From NCBI RefSeq assembly GCF_014648495.1, contig NZ_BMRF01000003.1:591485-655484 (forward strand): DNA of 64,000 bases. Direction: 5' to 3'. The notes beneath the pieces were generated by a model that saw only the letters and a program-made list of their open reading frames with translations, was not told where the DNA came from and ran no database searches. Source of the stretch: Actinomadura cremea. GTDB taxonomy: Bacteria > Actinomycetota > Actinomycetes > Streptosporangiales > Streptosporangiaceae. This document shows positions 8,058-16,131 of the stretch, piece by piece; position 1 is the stretch's first letter, and the number at the start of each line of letters is the position of its first letter. A program made the position numbers and the translations under genes.

Positions 8058-9110
8058 TCAGGTGCGGCGGGACGTGGCCGCGACCGCCAGCCCCGCGAGC
8101 GCCTCCCGCGCCTCCTCGGTGATCGGCGCCGCCTTCAGGGCCCGCTCGGCCTCGTCGAGGTACCGCTCGATCATCGCCTCGCAGGCCGCGAGCCCGCCGG
8201 TCTCCTCGATGATCGAGCGCAGCTCGTCCACGCCCGGGCGGTCCAGCTCCGGGTCGCCGAGGCGCCGGTTCAACGCCGCCGCCTGCGCGGCGCCCGCCCG
8301 CTCCAGCGTCAGCGCCACCAGCACCGTCCGCTTGCCCTCCCGCAGGTCGTCGCCCGCCGGCTTGCCCGTCTCGGCCGGGTCGCCGAACACGCCCAGGACG
8401 TCGTCGCGGAGCTGGAACGCGATGCCGAGCGGCAGCCCGTACCCGGTCAGCGCCCCCGGGACGTCCGGACGGGCCCCGGCCAGCGCCGCGCCGAGGTGCA
8501 GCGGCCGCTCGATCGTGTACTTGGCGCTCTTGTACTCCACGACCCGCAGCGCCGTGGCGACCGTCGCCGCGCCGCGCGTCCCCTCCAGCATGTCGAGGTA
8601 CTGGCCGCACATGACCTCGGTGCGCATCAGGTCGTACACCGTCCGGCCGCGCCGCCTGCGCTCGCCGTCCAGCCCGCACGTCTCGAACATCTCCGCCGAC
8701 CAGGCCAGGCACAGGTCGCCGAGCAGGATCGCGGTGCCCTCGCCGAACGCCGCCGCGTCGCCCGGCCAGCCCTGCGCGCCGTGCAGCGCCTCGAACCGGC
8801 GGTGCACCGACGGCTGCCCGCGCCGGGTGTCGCTGGAGTCCATGACGTCGTCGTGGATCAGCGCGCTCGCCTGCAGCAGTTCCAGGGACGCCGCCGCGCC
8901 GACGACGCCCGCGTCCGCCCCGCCGCCCGCGGCGCGCCACCCCCAGTAGCAGAACGCCGGACGCAGCCGCTTCCCGCCGCGCAGCAGCGCGTCCAGCGCC
9001 CCGAGCAGCGGCGACAGGTCGTCGCTGATGGCCAGCAGGCCCGGACGCTGCCGATCGACGAAGGCCAGCAGCGCCTCGTCGACCTCCTTGCGGATGCGGC
9101 TCGTCGGCAT
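8058..9110 (-). CDS. Polyprenyl diphosphate synthase
   Basis: The 350-aa trans-isoprenyl diphosphate synthase condenses IPP onto allylic diphosphates. It shows GGKRLRP (45-51), the first Asp-rich motif DDVMD (87-91) followed by RRGQPS, and the second motif FQLRDDVLGVFGD. The residues before DDVMD (LLQASALIH) are mostly small, which fits a geranylgeranyl or longer product, though chain length is not certain. ATG at 9110 was chosen because conservation begins at RIRKEVDEAL; an ATG at 9137 is also in frame. It is divergent from metF, and M. tuberculosis has idsA2 next to a metF-like gene in the Rv2175c/pknL region. Confidence 0.9.
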   Translation of the reverse strand: MPTSRIRKEVDEALLAFVDRQRPGLLAISDDLSPLLGALDALLRGGKRLRPAFCYWGWRAAGGGADAGVVGAAASLELLQASALIHDDVMDSSDTRRGQPSVHRRFEALHGAQGWPGDAAAFGEGTAILLGDLCLAWSAEMFETCGLDGERRRRGRTVYDLMRTEVMCGQYLDMLEGTRGAATVATALRVVEYKSAKYTIERPLHLGAALAGARPDVPGALTGYGLPLGIAFQLRDDVLGVFGDPAETGKPAGDDLREGKRTVLVALTLERAGAAQAAALNRRLGDPELDRPGVDELRSIIEETGGLAACEAMIERYLDEAERALKAAPITEEAREALAGLAVAATSRRT

Positions 9111-9292
9111 GTGGTGATCGTATCCAGGGGAAGGCATTCAACCGCCCGTCGTTAGCGCGAGATGTCCATCAATCCTAAGAAATCTCCACATTTTCGGGGC
9201 AGCGGGGTGCGCCCTCCCGCCCGATCGTCGGTGCGGGCCGGAACCGGCCCGCACCCCGGCCCCGCGGACCGCCCCTTCTGTACGCTGGTGGG

Positions 9293-10240
9293 ATGCGACC
9301 CGTGCGCCCCGACCGGCCCCCCACAGTCCGTGAGCTGCTCGCCACCGGTGGAAGGTCCTTCTCCTTCGAGTTCTTCCCGCCCAAGACCGAGAAGGGCGCG
9401 CGGAACCTCTGGCGTACCATCCGCGAGCTCGAGCCGCTGCAGCCCACGTTCGTCTCGGTCACCTACGGCGCGGGCGGCGGCACCCGCGACACCACCGTCG
9501 ACATCGTCGAGCGGATCGCCACCGACACCACCCTCACCCCGGTCGCCCACTTCTGCGCGGTGGACCACTCCCAGGCCGAGCTCCGCCACCTCATCGGACG
9601 GCTCGCCGCGGCGGGCGTCCGCAACATGCTCGCCCTGCGCGGCGACCCGCCCGGCGACCCGATGGGGGAGTGGGTCAGGCACCCCGACGGCGTCGCCTAC
9701 GCCGCCGACCTCGTCCGGCTCATCCGCTCCACCGGCGACTTCAGCGTCGGCGTCGCCGCGTTCCCCTACAAGCACCCGCGCTCGCCCGACATCGAGAGCG
9801 ACACCCGGTACTTCGTCGAGAAGTGCCGCGCGGGCGCCGACTACGCCATCACCCAGATGTTCTTCCGCGCCGAGGACTACTTCCGGCTCCGCGACCGGGT
9901 CGCCGCCGCCGGCTGCGACGTGCCGATCATCCCGGGGATCATGCCGGTCACCCGGCTGAGCACCATCGAGCGGTCCGAGCAGCTGTCGGGCGCGCCGTTC
10001 CCGCCCGAGGTCAAGGCCCGGTTCGACGCCGTCGCCGACGACCCCGAGGCCGTCCGGCGGCTCGGCATCGAGCACGCCGCCGAGCTGTGCCGCGAACTGC
10101 TCGACCAGGACGCGCCCGGCATCCACTTCATCACGTTCAACCAGTCGACGGCGACGCGCGAGGTCTACGGGCTGCTCGAGGCCGACGGCTACTGCGGCAC
10201 GCCCGTGGCCGGCGGCAGCGTCCCGCCCATGACCGCGTAG
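9293..10240 (+). CDS. metF: 5,10-methylenetetrahydrofolate reductase MetF
   Basis: The 315-aa flavoenzyme reduces methylene-THF to methyl-THF for methionine synthesis. Visible features are [10 protein letters not shown] with the catalytic Glu, [49 protein letters not shown] and the C-terminal [13 protein letters not shown] at 9293 begins [12 protein letters not shown]. Its last 52 bases overlap the end of the convergent GNAT gene, so the two 3' ends share sequence. Confidence 0.95.
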   Translation: MRPVRPDRPPTVRELLATGGRSFSFEFFPPKTEKGARNLWRTIRELEPLQPTFVSVTYGAGGGTRDTTVDIVERIATDTTLTPVAHFCAVDHSQAELRHLIGRLAAAGVRNMLALRGDPPGDPMGEWVRHPDGVAYAADLVRLIRSTGDFSVGVAAFPYKHPRSPDIESDTRYFVEKCRAGADYAITQMFFRAEDYFRLRDRVAAAGCDVPIIPGIMPVTRLSTIERSEQLSGAPFPPEVKARFDAVADDPEAVRRLGIEHAAELCRELLDQDAPGIHFITFNQSTATREVYGLLEADGYCGTPVAGGSVPPMTA

Positions 10241-10779
10241 CGGGGCCCGCCGCCGGGGAACTCGAAGTCGGTCAGCAGGTCCACCATGCCGACCGACCGG
10301 TAGAGCCTGCGGGCGGGGGTGTCCGGCCGCCGCTCCAGCGTCGACAGCACCACCGTCCGCTCCGGCCTGCCCTCGCACAGCGCGTTCAGCAGCCCCCGGC
10401 CGAGCCCCCGCCCCTGCGCGTCCGGACGGACGTGCAGCTCGGCGACCTCGAACGCGTCCTCCAGCCACGTCGCCGCGTGCTCCGGGCCGCCCCGCGCGGT
10501 CAGCGCCTCGAGGACGACGTCGTGCCACCACTGGCCGCGCGCCCCGTGGAACCCGTAGGCGAACCCGTGGAGCGGCCCGGGCAGGCGCGCCAGCGCCCCC
10601 CGGCGCTCCGCGACGAACGCCCGGAACGCCGGGTACCCCGCGTGCCGCTCCATGATCATGCGGCGGCCCGGCAGCTGCTCCGGCGGCGGGTCCATCGCCG
10701 CCGCGTAGACGTCCAGCATCGGATCCACCCTGCGCAGGAAGGCGCGTTCGTCGATCTCGCGCAGCTTCGCGTCCCTCAC
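10189..10779 (-). CDS. GNAT-family N-acetyltransferase
   Basis: The 196-aa protein has the acetyl-CoA binding motif A in [23 protein letters not shown] (about residues 110-132 region; R-x-x-G-x-G as RGLGRG), then [20 protein letters not shown], typical of the GNAT fold. GTG start at 10779. It probably acetylates a small molecule or protein amine, but the substrate cannot be inferred. Its 3' end overlaps metF tail to tail by 52 bp, an unusually deep convergent overlap for this region. Confidence 0.8.
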   Translation of the reverse strand: MRDAKLREIDERAFLRRVDPMLDVYAAAMDPPPEQLPGRRMIMERHAGYPAFRAFVAERRGALARLPGPLHGFAYGFHGARGQWWHDVVLEALTARGGPEHAATWLEDAFEVAELHVRPDAQGRGLGRGLLNALCEGRPERTVVLSTLERRPDTPARRLYRSVGMVDLLTDFEFPGGGPRYAVMGGTLPPATGVPQ

Positions 10780-10789
10780 CCGACCGAGC

Positions 10790-11122
10790 CTAGACCCGGG
10801 GAAGGGTCCGGGGGGTGGCCGACAGCCGATCGTAGATGTCCCACAGGATCAGGTCGGCCGCCTTCCGCAGCCGCGCCCGCTCCGCGTCGAGCCCCGACCC
10901 CCACTGGCGCGCCTCCGGGCCGAGCCACGCGTCCGTCCCGCCCAGGGTCTTCACCGGCGCGTCGAGGGCCTGCCGGAGCCGGTCGATCCCCCCGTAGGCG
11001 TCCGCGTACGCCCGGTAGAGCTGCGCGTAGGCCGGGTTGGGACGCTCCGTCGCCGGCAGCGCGGCGGCGGCCGCGCCCTCCAGCGGCGGCGGCAGGCTCC
11101 CCGCCGGCGGCGGCGCGCTCAC
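10790..11122 (-). CDS. WXG100-like small helical protein
   Basis: A 110-aa protein with an Ala/Pro-rich N-terminus followed by two helices. The second half (WLGPEARQWGSGL then a heptad-like ERARLRKAADLILWDIYDRL) has the spacing W...W...L...L seen in actinobacterial ESX/WXG100-like subunits, but a strict WXG turn is not present (WLG). GTG start at 11122. It follows the 293-aa gene by 46 nt on the same strand, so the two are probably co-transcribed and may pair. No ESX secretion ATPase or membrane component is in the window. Confidence 0.6.
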   Translation of the reverse strand: MSAPPPAGSLPPPLEGAAAAALPATERPNPAYAQLYRAYADAYGGIDRLRQALDAPVKTLGGTDAWLGPEARQWGSGLDAERARLRKAADLILWDIYDRLSATPRTLPRV

Positions 11123-11168
11123 CGGCCCCGCCTTCCGTGAGCCGCGCTCGTTCCCTCGCTCCGCCCGG

Positions 11169-12050
11169 TCATGACGCCGGCCTCGACGCCGTCAGATCCA
11201 GCCTCCCGACGGCCTCCCGCGTGCGCGCGCTCCAGTCGGCGCCCGTCAGGACCTGGACGGCCACCGGACGCACGCCCGCGCGCCCCGCCTCCGCCAGGAA
11301 CGCCCGCAGCCATCCGACGTCCATGCGGACCTCGTTGCTCGCCATGCCCAGCGCCTCGCGGATCACCCGCAGCCGGTCCTCGTCGCCCTCGGCCCCCGCG
11401 AGCAGCCGCGCGGCGCCCGCCGGGCCCAGCCGCTCGTACAGGCGCGCGGTGTAGTCGGGATCGTCGGCGTCGGCCTTCAGCCGCGTCCAGACCGCGGCCG
11501 GGACGGGACGGTCGCCCTCGAACGCCGCGCGCAGTGCCCGCGCGTCGGCCTCCGCCGCCTTCTCGGCCGTCCGCCGGTCGGGATGGCTGCCGATGTCGCC
11601 CGCGCCGCGCGAGGACAGGCCGCCGCCCGCCGCGGGCGCCTTCGCCCGTCCCGGATCGGGGGAGCGCGGGGCCCCCGCCACCGGTTCCCGGCGGGGCGGC
11701 GCGACCGGGGCGGTCGCGCCCCCGCCCGCCTCCACCGGTGCCCGTCCCGTCCCGGGCGAGGGCGCCGGGGACGGCGGCGCCTGCATCGAACCGCCGTCCG
11801 GGTGCGTCATCGCGTAGTTGTAGCGGCGCGACAGCATCCCGAGCTGGCTCCCGACCCACTGCGCGACCTCGTCGGCCTGCCGGTACCCCGCCGCCGACAC
11901 CCCCGGCGGCGGGCGATGCGCGTTCAGCCAGCCCCGGATCGCGGACTGCGCGTCCTGCATCTGCTTGATGACCCGATCGAGCGCGGGCGGGTCGATCCCC
12001 CGGAAGTTCGGATCGCGGGCGGCCGGGCCCGTGCGCATCTGCGCGGTCAT
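11169..12050 (-). CDS. WXG100-like protein with C-terminal helical domain, function unknown
   Basis: The 293-aa protein has an N-terminal helical hairpin (residues about 15-80: DRVIKQMQDAQSAIRGWL then AQWVGSQLGMLSRRYNYAM) like WXG100-related first subunits, a Pro/Ala/Gly-rich linker (about 88-155), and a C-terminal helical domain with DPDYTARLYERLGPAGAARLL and VGWLRAFLAEAG. That two-domain plan is typical of actinobacterial WXG100-associated proteins whose role is not established. ATG at 12050. It precedes the 110-aa WXG100-like gene. No toxin active site or signal peptide is visible. Confidence 0.65.
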   Translation of the reverse strand: MTAQMRTGPAARDPNFRGIDPPALDRVIKQMQDAQSAIRGWLNAHRPPPGVSAAGYRQADEVAQWVGSQLGMLSRRYNYAMTHPDGGSMQAPPSPAPSPGTGRAPVEAGGGATAPVAPPRREPVAGAPRSPDPGRAKAPAAGGGLSSRGAGDIGSHPDRRTAEKAAEADARALRAAFEGDRPVPAAVWTRLKADADDPDYTARLYERLGPAGAARLLAGAEGDEDRLRVIREALGMASNEVRMDVGWLRAFLAEAGRAGVRPVAVQVLTGADWSARTREAVGRLDLTASRPAS

Positions 12051-12104
12051 CGGTCCTCCGGAGGTCGCCGGACGTCGGGGTCGTACCCCAGAATCACACC
12101 GGCG

Positions 12105-12458
12105 TTACAGGCTGTCGAGGGCTTTGCCGACAGAGTCCTCGTCGCGCGCGACGATCGCGGCGCCGTCCGTCACCACGATCGGCCGCTGGATCAGCACCGG
12201 GTTGGCCGCCATGACCTCGATCCACCGCGCCCGGTCGTGCTCGAGGTCCTTCAGCCCGAGCTCCTTCGCGACGGGCTCGTTCAACCGCGCGACCTCCCAC
12301 GGCTGCGCGCCGATCCGGGTGAGCACCGCGTCCAGCTCCGCCGCCGTCGGGGGCTCGTCCAGGTACCGCCGCTCGGTGTAGGCGACCCCCGCCTCGTCCA
12401 GCGCGGCCTTCGCGGCGCGGCTCTTGGAGCAGCGCGGGTTGTGCCAGATCTCCGTCAT
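12105..12458 (-). CDS. ArsC/Spx-type thioredoxin-fold protein
   Basis: The 117-aa protein matches the glutaredoxin-like arsenate-reductase family (YfgD type): WHNPRCSKSRAAKAAL carries the single catalytic Cys in a CxxS loop, and RPIVVTDGAAIVARDEDS is the conserved cis-Pro region with a basic residue before it. It could reduce arsenate through glutathione- or mycothiol-like thiols, but many family members have other roles, and no ars operon is nearby. Its ATG overlaps the stop of the YbaK-like gene as TGATG, so the two are translationally coupled. Confidence 0.85.
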   Translation of the reverse strand: MTEIWHNPRCSKSRAAKAALDEAGVAYTERRYLDEPPTAAELDAVLTRIGAQPWEVARLNEPVAKELGLKDLEHDRARWIEVMAANPVLIQRPIVVTDGAAIVARDEDSVGKALDSL

Positions 12459-12922
12459 CACTCCACCTCCGCCGGGTCGCCCCCGGTGATCTTCAGCAGC
12501 TCCTCGTACGACGTCGGGAACACGGTGTGCGGATGCCCGCCCGCCGCCCACACCCGGCCGTACCCGTCGAGCCAGACGTCCACGAGCGTACGGATCGGCG
12601 CCGGATGGCCCACCGGCGCCACGCCACCGATCGGCTGCCCGGTCGCCTCCCGGACGAACTCCGGCGTCGCGCGCCGCACCTCCCGCGCGCCCACGATCCG
12701 GGCCACCTTGGCGGTGTCGACCCGGTGCGCGCCGCTCGTCAGCACCAGCAGCGGCGCGCCGTCCGCGTCGAACACCAGGCTGTTGGCGATCGCGCCGACC
12801 TCGCACCCCAGCTGATCCGCGGCGGCCCGCGCCGTCGGCGCGGAGTCGGGCAGTTCGACGATCTCGCCCTCGGCCCCGTGGCCGCGCAGGACGCCCGCGA
12901 CGTGTTCGGCGTTCGGATGCAT
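12458..12922 (-). CDS. YbaK/EbsC-family aminoacyl-tRNA deacylase
   Basis: The 154-aa protein has the YbaK/ProX fold: IANSLVFDADGAPLLVLTSGAHRVD, then a Lys after VDTA, then QPIGGVAPVGHP and the C-terminal AAGGHPHTVFPTS. This family hydrolyses mischarged tRNA such as Cys- or Ala-tRNAPro. ATG at 12922 (MHPNAEHVAGVL) is preferred over the in-frame ATG at 12967, whose extra residues are not family-like. It starts the two-gene unit with the ArsC-like gene. Confidence 0.87.
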   Translation of the reverse strand: MHPNAEHVAGVLRGHGAEGEIVELPDSAPTARAAADQLGCEVGAIANSLVFDADGAPLLVLTSGAHRVDTAKVARIVGAREVRRATPEFVREATGQPIGGVAPVGHPAPIRTLVDVWLDGYGRVWAAGGHPHTVFPTSYEELLKITGGDPAEVE

Positions 12923-13006
12923 GCCCCGCACCCTAACCGACCTGCACACGCCGACCCGTTCGAACACGTTGACGAATCGTCACGGTGCAGGTTTACTGTG
13001 AATGCG

Positions 13007-13022
13007 TCGAACTTATGTTCGA
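13007..13022. promoter_or_regulatory. LexA/SOS box
   Basis: TCGAACTTATGTTCGA is a perfect 16-bp palindrome with arms TCGAAC/GTTCGA around TTAT, identical to the actinobacterial LexA consensus TCGAAC-N4-GTTCGA. It lies 133 bp before the HEPN gene start and 85 bp before the divergent YbaK-like gene start. A degraded second copy (TCGAAC then ACGT then TGACGA) begins at 12960. Confidence 0.85.
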
Positions 13023-13155
13023 TGTGATGCGGGACTCGCGGCCCGTATCAGGGCGACGCTCCCGCCGGCGGCGAAGTGCCGGCGGGGGTCGAGGGCCGGG
13101 CGGAGTGAGGGGAAGCTCTCCGCCCGGCCGGCCCGAGCCCCGGAAGGAGGCAGTC

Positions 13156-13638
13156 ATGTCCGCAACCGCTGTTCACTCCGCCGCACTGTCCGGCCCGCCG
13201 AGCCCGCGGCGCCGCCCGAGGCCCGCGCCCCGTCCGGCGCACACCGCGGTCGGCCAGCTCCAGGCCGCCCGCACCGGCCTCGCCGAAGCCGCCGAGGCGA
13301 CCACGCCCGCCGTCCGCTACGTCTGCGCCCACCTCGCCGCGCTCCGCGCCGCCGCCGCCGTGCTGGCCTCCCGCGAACCCGTGGAGACGCACCGCCGCGG
13401 CCGTCCCCGCAGCGTGTGGGTCCTGCTGCCCGAGGCCGAGCCCGCGCTGCGCGAGTGGGCCGCCTTCTTCGCCGCCGGCGCCGACAAGCGCGCCGCCGCC
13501 GAGGCCGGCCTGCCCCGCGCCGTCACCGTCCGCGAGGCCGAGGAGCTCCTGCACGACGCGGAGATCTTCGTCTCCCTCGTGGAGGACTCCCTCGGCATCG
13601 CCGGGCAGCCCGCCCTCCCGTTCACCGACGCCAACTGA
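13156..13638 (+). CDS. SAV_6107-type HEPN domain protein
   Basis: The 160-aa protein has a basic, disordered N-terminus (about 1-35), then an Ala-rich four-helix HEPN-like bundle: LQAARTGLAEAAEATTPAVR, YVCAHLAALRAAAAVLASR, a RRGRPRSVWVLLPE loop, and EWAAFFAAGADKRAAAEAG. This matches the SAV_6107 family of actinobacteria, which I recall lying near the imuA/imuB/dnaE2 mutasome genes in some genomes. The ATG at 13156 has AAGGAGG 5 nt upstream. A perfect SOS box lies upstream, so it is probably damage-induced. No polymerase gene accompanies it here. Confidence 0.82.
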   Translation: MSATAVHSAALSGPPSPRRRPRPAPRPAHTAVGQLQAARTGLAEAAEATTPAVRYVCAHLAALRAAAAVLASREPVETHRRGRPRSVWVLLPEAEPALREWAAFFAAGADKRAAAEAGLPRAVTVREAEELLHDAEIFVSLVEDSLGIAGQPALPFTDAN

Positions 13639-13898
13639 CCTCTCCCCGAAGGGGCCGTCCCACCCTCCCCGGGACCGCCCCGCGCCGGGCCGGGACGGGC
13701 CGCTCCCCTCACCGAGCACCGTCCCGGCCCCCGCGCCGCACGTGCGCGTCCGTCCAGCCCGCGCGCGGCGCCGCGTCCGTCCGGATTGGCCTCTCCGCCA
13801 CGTCCCCGTGAGGCGCACCGGCTGCGGGCTTCTCGTGGCGGGTGTTCGGTGGGTGGCGGTCGGGGCGGCGGTATGGGGTGGGTGATAGGGATTTGCGG

Positions 13899-15077
13899 GT
13901 GGACGCACTGTTGCCGCTCGCCGGGATGCGCATCGTCGAGATCTCCAGCTTCGTCGCCGCGCCGCTCGGCGGGATGACGCTCGCCCAGCTCGGCGCCGAG
14001 GTGATCCGGGTGGACCAGGTCGGCGGCGGGCCCGACATCGACCGATGGCCGCTGGCGCCGTCCGGGCGGAGCCTGTACTGGGCGGGGCTCAACAAGGGGA
14101 AGCGGTCGGTGACCGTGGACCTGCGGTCGGCGGAGGGACGGGGCGTCGCGGCGCGGCTCGCGGCCGAGTGCGGCACCGTGCTGACGAACGCGCCGCCGCG
14201 CGGCGGGCTCGCCCCCGAGGACCTGACGGCGCTGCGGCCCGACCTCGTGCACGTCCGGCTCGTCGGGCGCCGGGACGGGGGCACCGCGGTCGACTACACG
14301 GTGAACGCGGCGTCCGGGTTCCCCGCGGTCACCGGACGGGACGGAGCGCCGGTCAACCACGCGCTGCCGGTGTGGGACGTGGTGTGCGGGCTCTACCTGG
14401 CGGCGGGGCTCCTCGCGGCGGAGCGGCACCGGCAGCGGACGGGCGAGGGGAGCGGTCTCCGGGTCGCCCTCGACGACATCGCGCTGGCGACCGCCGGCAA
14501 CCTGGGCTACCTCGCGGAGGCGCAGCTCGGGACGCCGCGCGAACGGATCGGCAACCACGTGTTCGGCGAGTTCGGGCGCGACTTCGCCACGGCGGACGGG
14601 CGCGTCATGGTCGCCGTGGTCACCGGACGGCAGTGGCGCGACCTCGTCGCCGCGACCGGGCTCGGGGACGTCGTGGAGGCGCTCGAACGGGCGCTGCGGG
14701 CGGACTTCGGGGCCGCCGGCGACCGGTACCGGCACCGGGAGGCGATCGGCGGCGTCCTCGCCTCGTGGTTCGGGACGCGGACGTGCGCGGAGATCGAGGC
14801 CGGGCTAGCGGGCACGTCGGTGCTGTGGTCGCGCTACCGGGACTTCGGCGAGGTGGCGCGCGACCTGGACGGGCGGCCGCTCATGGGCGAGATCGACCAG
14901 CCCGGCATCGGCCCCCACCTCGCGCCGGGGTCCCCGCTGGTGTTCGGCGGGCAGGCACCGCCCGGCACCGCGCCGGTGCTCGGCGAGCACACCGCCGAGA
15001 TCCTGCGGGACGTCCTCGGGATGTCCGGCGACGAGGTCGACGGCCTGCGCGCGCGGGGTGTCGCCGGGGAGTCCTGA
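13899..15077 (+). CDS. Class III CoA transferase, CaiB/BaiF family
   Basis: The 392-aa protein has the family N-terminus GMRIVEISSFVAAPLGGM, LAQLGAEVIRVD, WAGLNKGKRSVTVDL, and PVWDVVCGLYLAAGLLAAE, whose Asp corresponds to the catalytic Asp of formyl-CoA transferase. The C-terminal part has ASWFGTRTCAEIEAGL and APVLGEHTAEIL. It moves CoA between carboxylic acids, perhaps in racemisation or acid activation; the substrate is not inferable. GTG at 13899 is favoured because homology starts a few residues later; ATG at 13926 is the alternative. Its last 273 bases overlap an antisense reading frame. Confidence 0.87.
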   Translation: MDALLPLAGMRIVEISSFVAAPLGGMTLAQLGAEVIRVDQVGGGPDIDRWPLAPSGRSLYWAGLNKGKRSVTVDLRSAEGRGVAARLAAECGTVLTNAPPRGGLAPEDLTALRPDLVHVRLVGRRDGGTAVDYTVNAASGFPAVTGRDGAPVNHALPVWDVVCGLYLAAGLLAAERHRQRTGEGSGLRVALDDIALATAGNLGYLAEAQLGTPRERIGNHVFGEFGRDFATADGRVMVAVVTGRQWRDLVAATGLGDVVEALERALRADFGAAGDRYRHREAIGGVLASWFGTRTCAEIEAGLAGTSVLWSRYRDFGEVARDLDGRPLMGEIDQPGIGPHLAPGSPLVFGGQAPPGTAPVLGEHTAEILRDVLGMSGDEVDGLRARGVAGES

Positions 15078-15566
15078 GGCCCGGCGGCGCCGGTGGGCGA
15101 CGGCCAGGACCGCGAGGATCGGCGCCCAGGCGACCAGCGGCAGGTAGAGGAAACCGACGAGCGTGCGGCCGGCGGGCGTCATGCCGTCGTGCGGCACCGC
15201 CCACCAGAGCGCGAACGGCGTCCAGAGGAGCCCCAGCACGGCCACGCCCGTCCACGCCGGGACCAGGACGGCGCGGGGCGGGACGGTCCGGCCGCCGGCG
15301 AACGGGACCCGGCGGGGGACGACCTCGCCCCAGCGCCGGACCAGCCCGAGGGTGAGCAGCGCGGCGGCCTCGGTCGCGACCGACAGCCCGATCAGGTAGA
15401 TCGGGCCCCACGCTCCCGGCGGGGCGACCCCGGCGTAGCCCTCCTCGGTGTAGCCGAGGGGGAAGCCCAGCGCGAGGCCGATACGCCAGAGGCAGGACGG
15501 GAGCGCGAGCAACGTCACGGCGTGCGCGGCGCGGCGCTCCCAGGGTGCGGGTGTCGCTCGGTTCAT
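14805..15566 (-). CDS. Small integral membrane protein, possibly extended at the C-terminus
   Basis: Residues 1-165 contain about five hydrophobic helices (LLALPSCLWRIGLALGF, GPIYLIGLSVATEAAALL, VLVPAWTGVAVLGLLWTPF, LVGFLYLPLVAWAPILAVLA) and the short conserved-looking GYTEEGYAG. The protein then reads past HRRRRAS for about 90 hydrophilic residues that lie antisense to the CoA transferase and have no domain character; I think this tail is read-through into the opposite gene. ATG at 15566. No function is known. The real end of the product may be near 15090 if a frameshift or sequencing error removed the stop. Confidence 0.65.
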   Translation of the reverse strand: MNRATPAPWERRAAHAVTLLALPSCLWRIGLALGFPLGYTEEGYAGVAPPGAWGPIYLIGLSVATEAAALLTLGLVRRWGEVVPRRVPFAGGRTVPPRAVLVPAWTGVAVLGLLWTPFALWWAVPHDGMTPAGRTLVGFLYLPLVAWAPILAVLAVAHRRRRASGLPGDTPRAQAVDLVAGHPEDVPQDLGGVLAEHRRGAGRCLPAEHQRGPRREVGADAGLVDLAHERPPVQVARHLAEVPVARPQHRRAR

Positions 15567-15648
15567 GCACCCGATCATGGTCCGCAGGCCGGCCGGTGCT
15601 CCTCCCTCCACGGGGCGGGACGCCTCCCCCGTGCGGGGGAGCGGCCCG

Positions 15649-16014
15649 TCAGTCCTGCTGCAGGACGGAGAGGACGTTGCCCGCCGGGTCCCTGAACCAC
15701 GCGATGAGCGGGCCCGTCTCGCGCATGATGCCCTTCTCGTCCGTGACCTCGTAGTGCTCGAAGCGGACGCCGCGCGCGGTGAGCTCGTCGACGGCGGCCT
15801 CGATGTCGTCCACCGGGAAGTTGAGGATGGTGAACGTCGCCGGCGCGTGATCGGGCTTCGGGTAGACGAGCGTGCCGCGGTCGCCCGCGATGTGCAGGGT
15901 GAGCATCCCGTGGTCCTCGGAGACCTTCAGGCCCAGGACCTCGCCGTAGAACTTCCGCGCGGCCTCGATGTCGTCCACCGAGAAGCCGCTGAACGCCTTC
16001 GTGTTCTCGAACAT
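15649..16014 (-). CDS. VOC-superfamily (glyoxalase/bleomycin-resistance-like) protein
   Basis: The 121-aa protein has the paired beta-alpha-beta-beta-beta modules of vicinal oxygen chelate proteins: [23 protein letters not shown] in the first, [20 protein letters not shown] in the second, and [12 protein letters not shown] at the end, with possible metal ligands His/Glu near the strands. Such proteins act as glyoxalases, dioxygenases or drug-binding proteins; the substrate is unknown. ATG at 16014 preceded by GGAGG. It is divergent from the MFS transporter across a 117-bp gap. Confidence 0.85.
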   Translation of the reverse strand: MFENTKAFSGFSVDDIEAARKFYGEVLGLKVSEDHGMLTLHIAGDRGTLVYPKPDHAPATFTILNFPVDDIEAAVDELTARGVRFEHYEVTDEKGIMRETGPLIAWFRDPAGNVLSVLQQD

Positions 16015-16131
16015 GAGTCGCCTCCTTCATCGTGTGCGCACCGGTACCGACCAGGTCCGGGCCCGGAACTCATCGCAGGGCTTTTGTGCGCATATGAGAT
16101 TGTTAGGGCGGCGAAGTAAAGGAGGCCGGAC

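Noticed and set aside
7957-9141. Minus-strand frame with an EPSS repeat at its end
   Set aside because: It is another reading frame of the polyprenyl synthase gene; the repeat residues only reflect the 12-bp tandem repeat.
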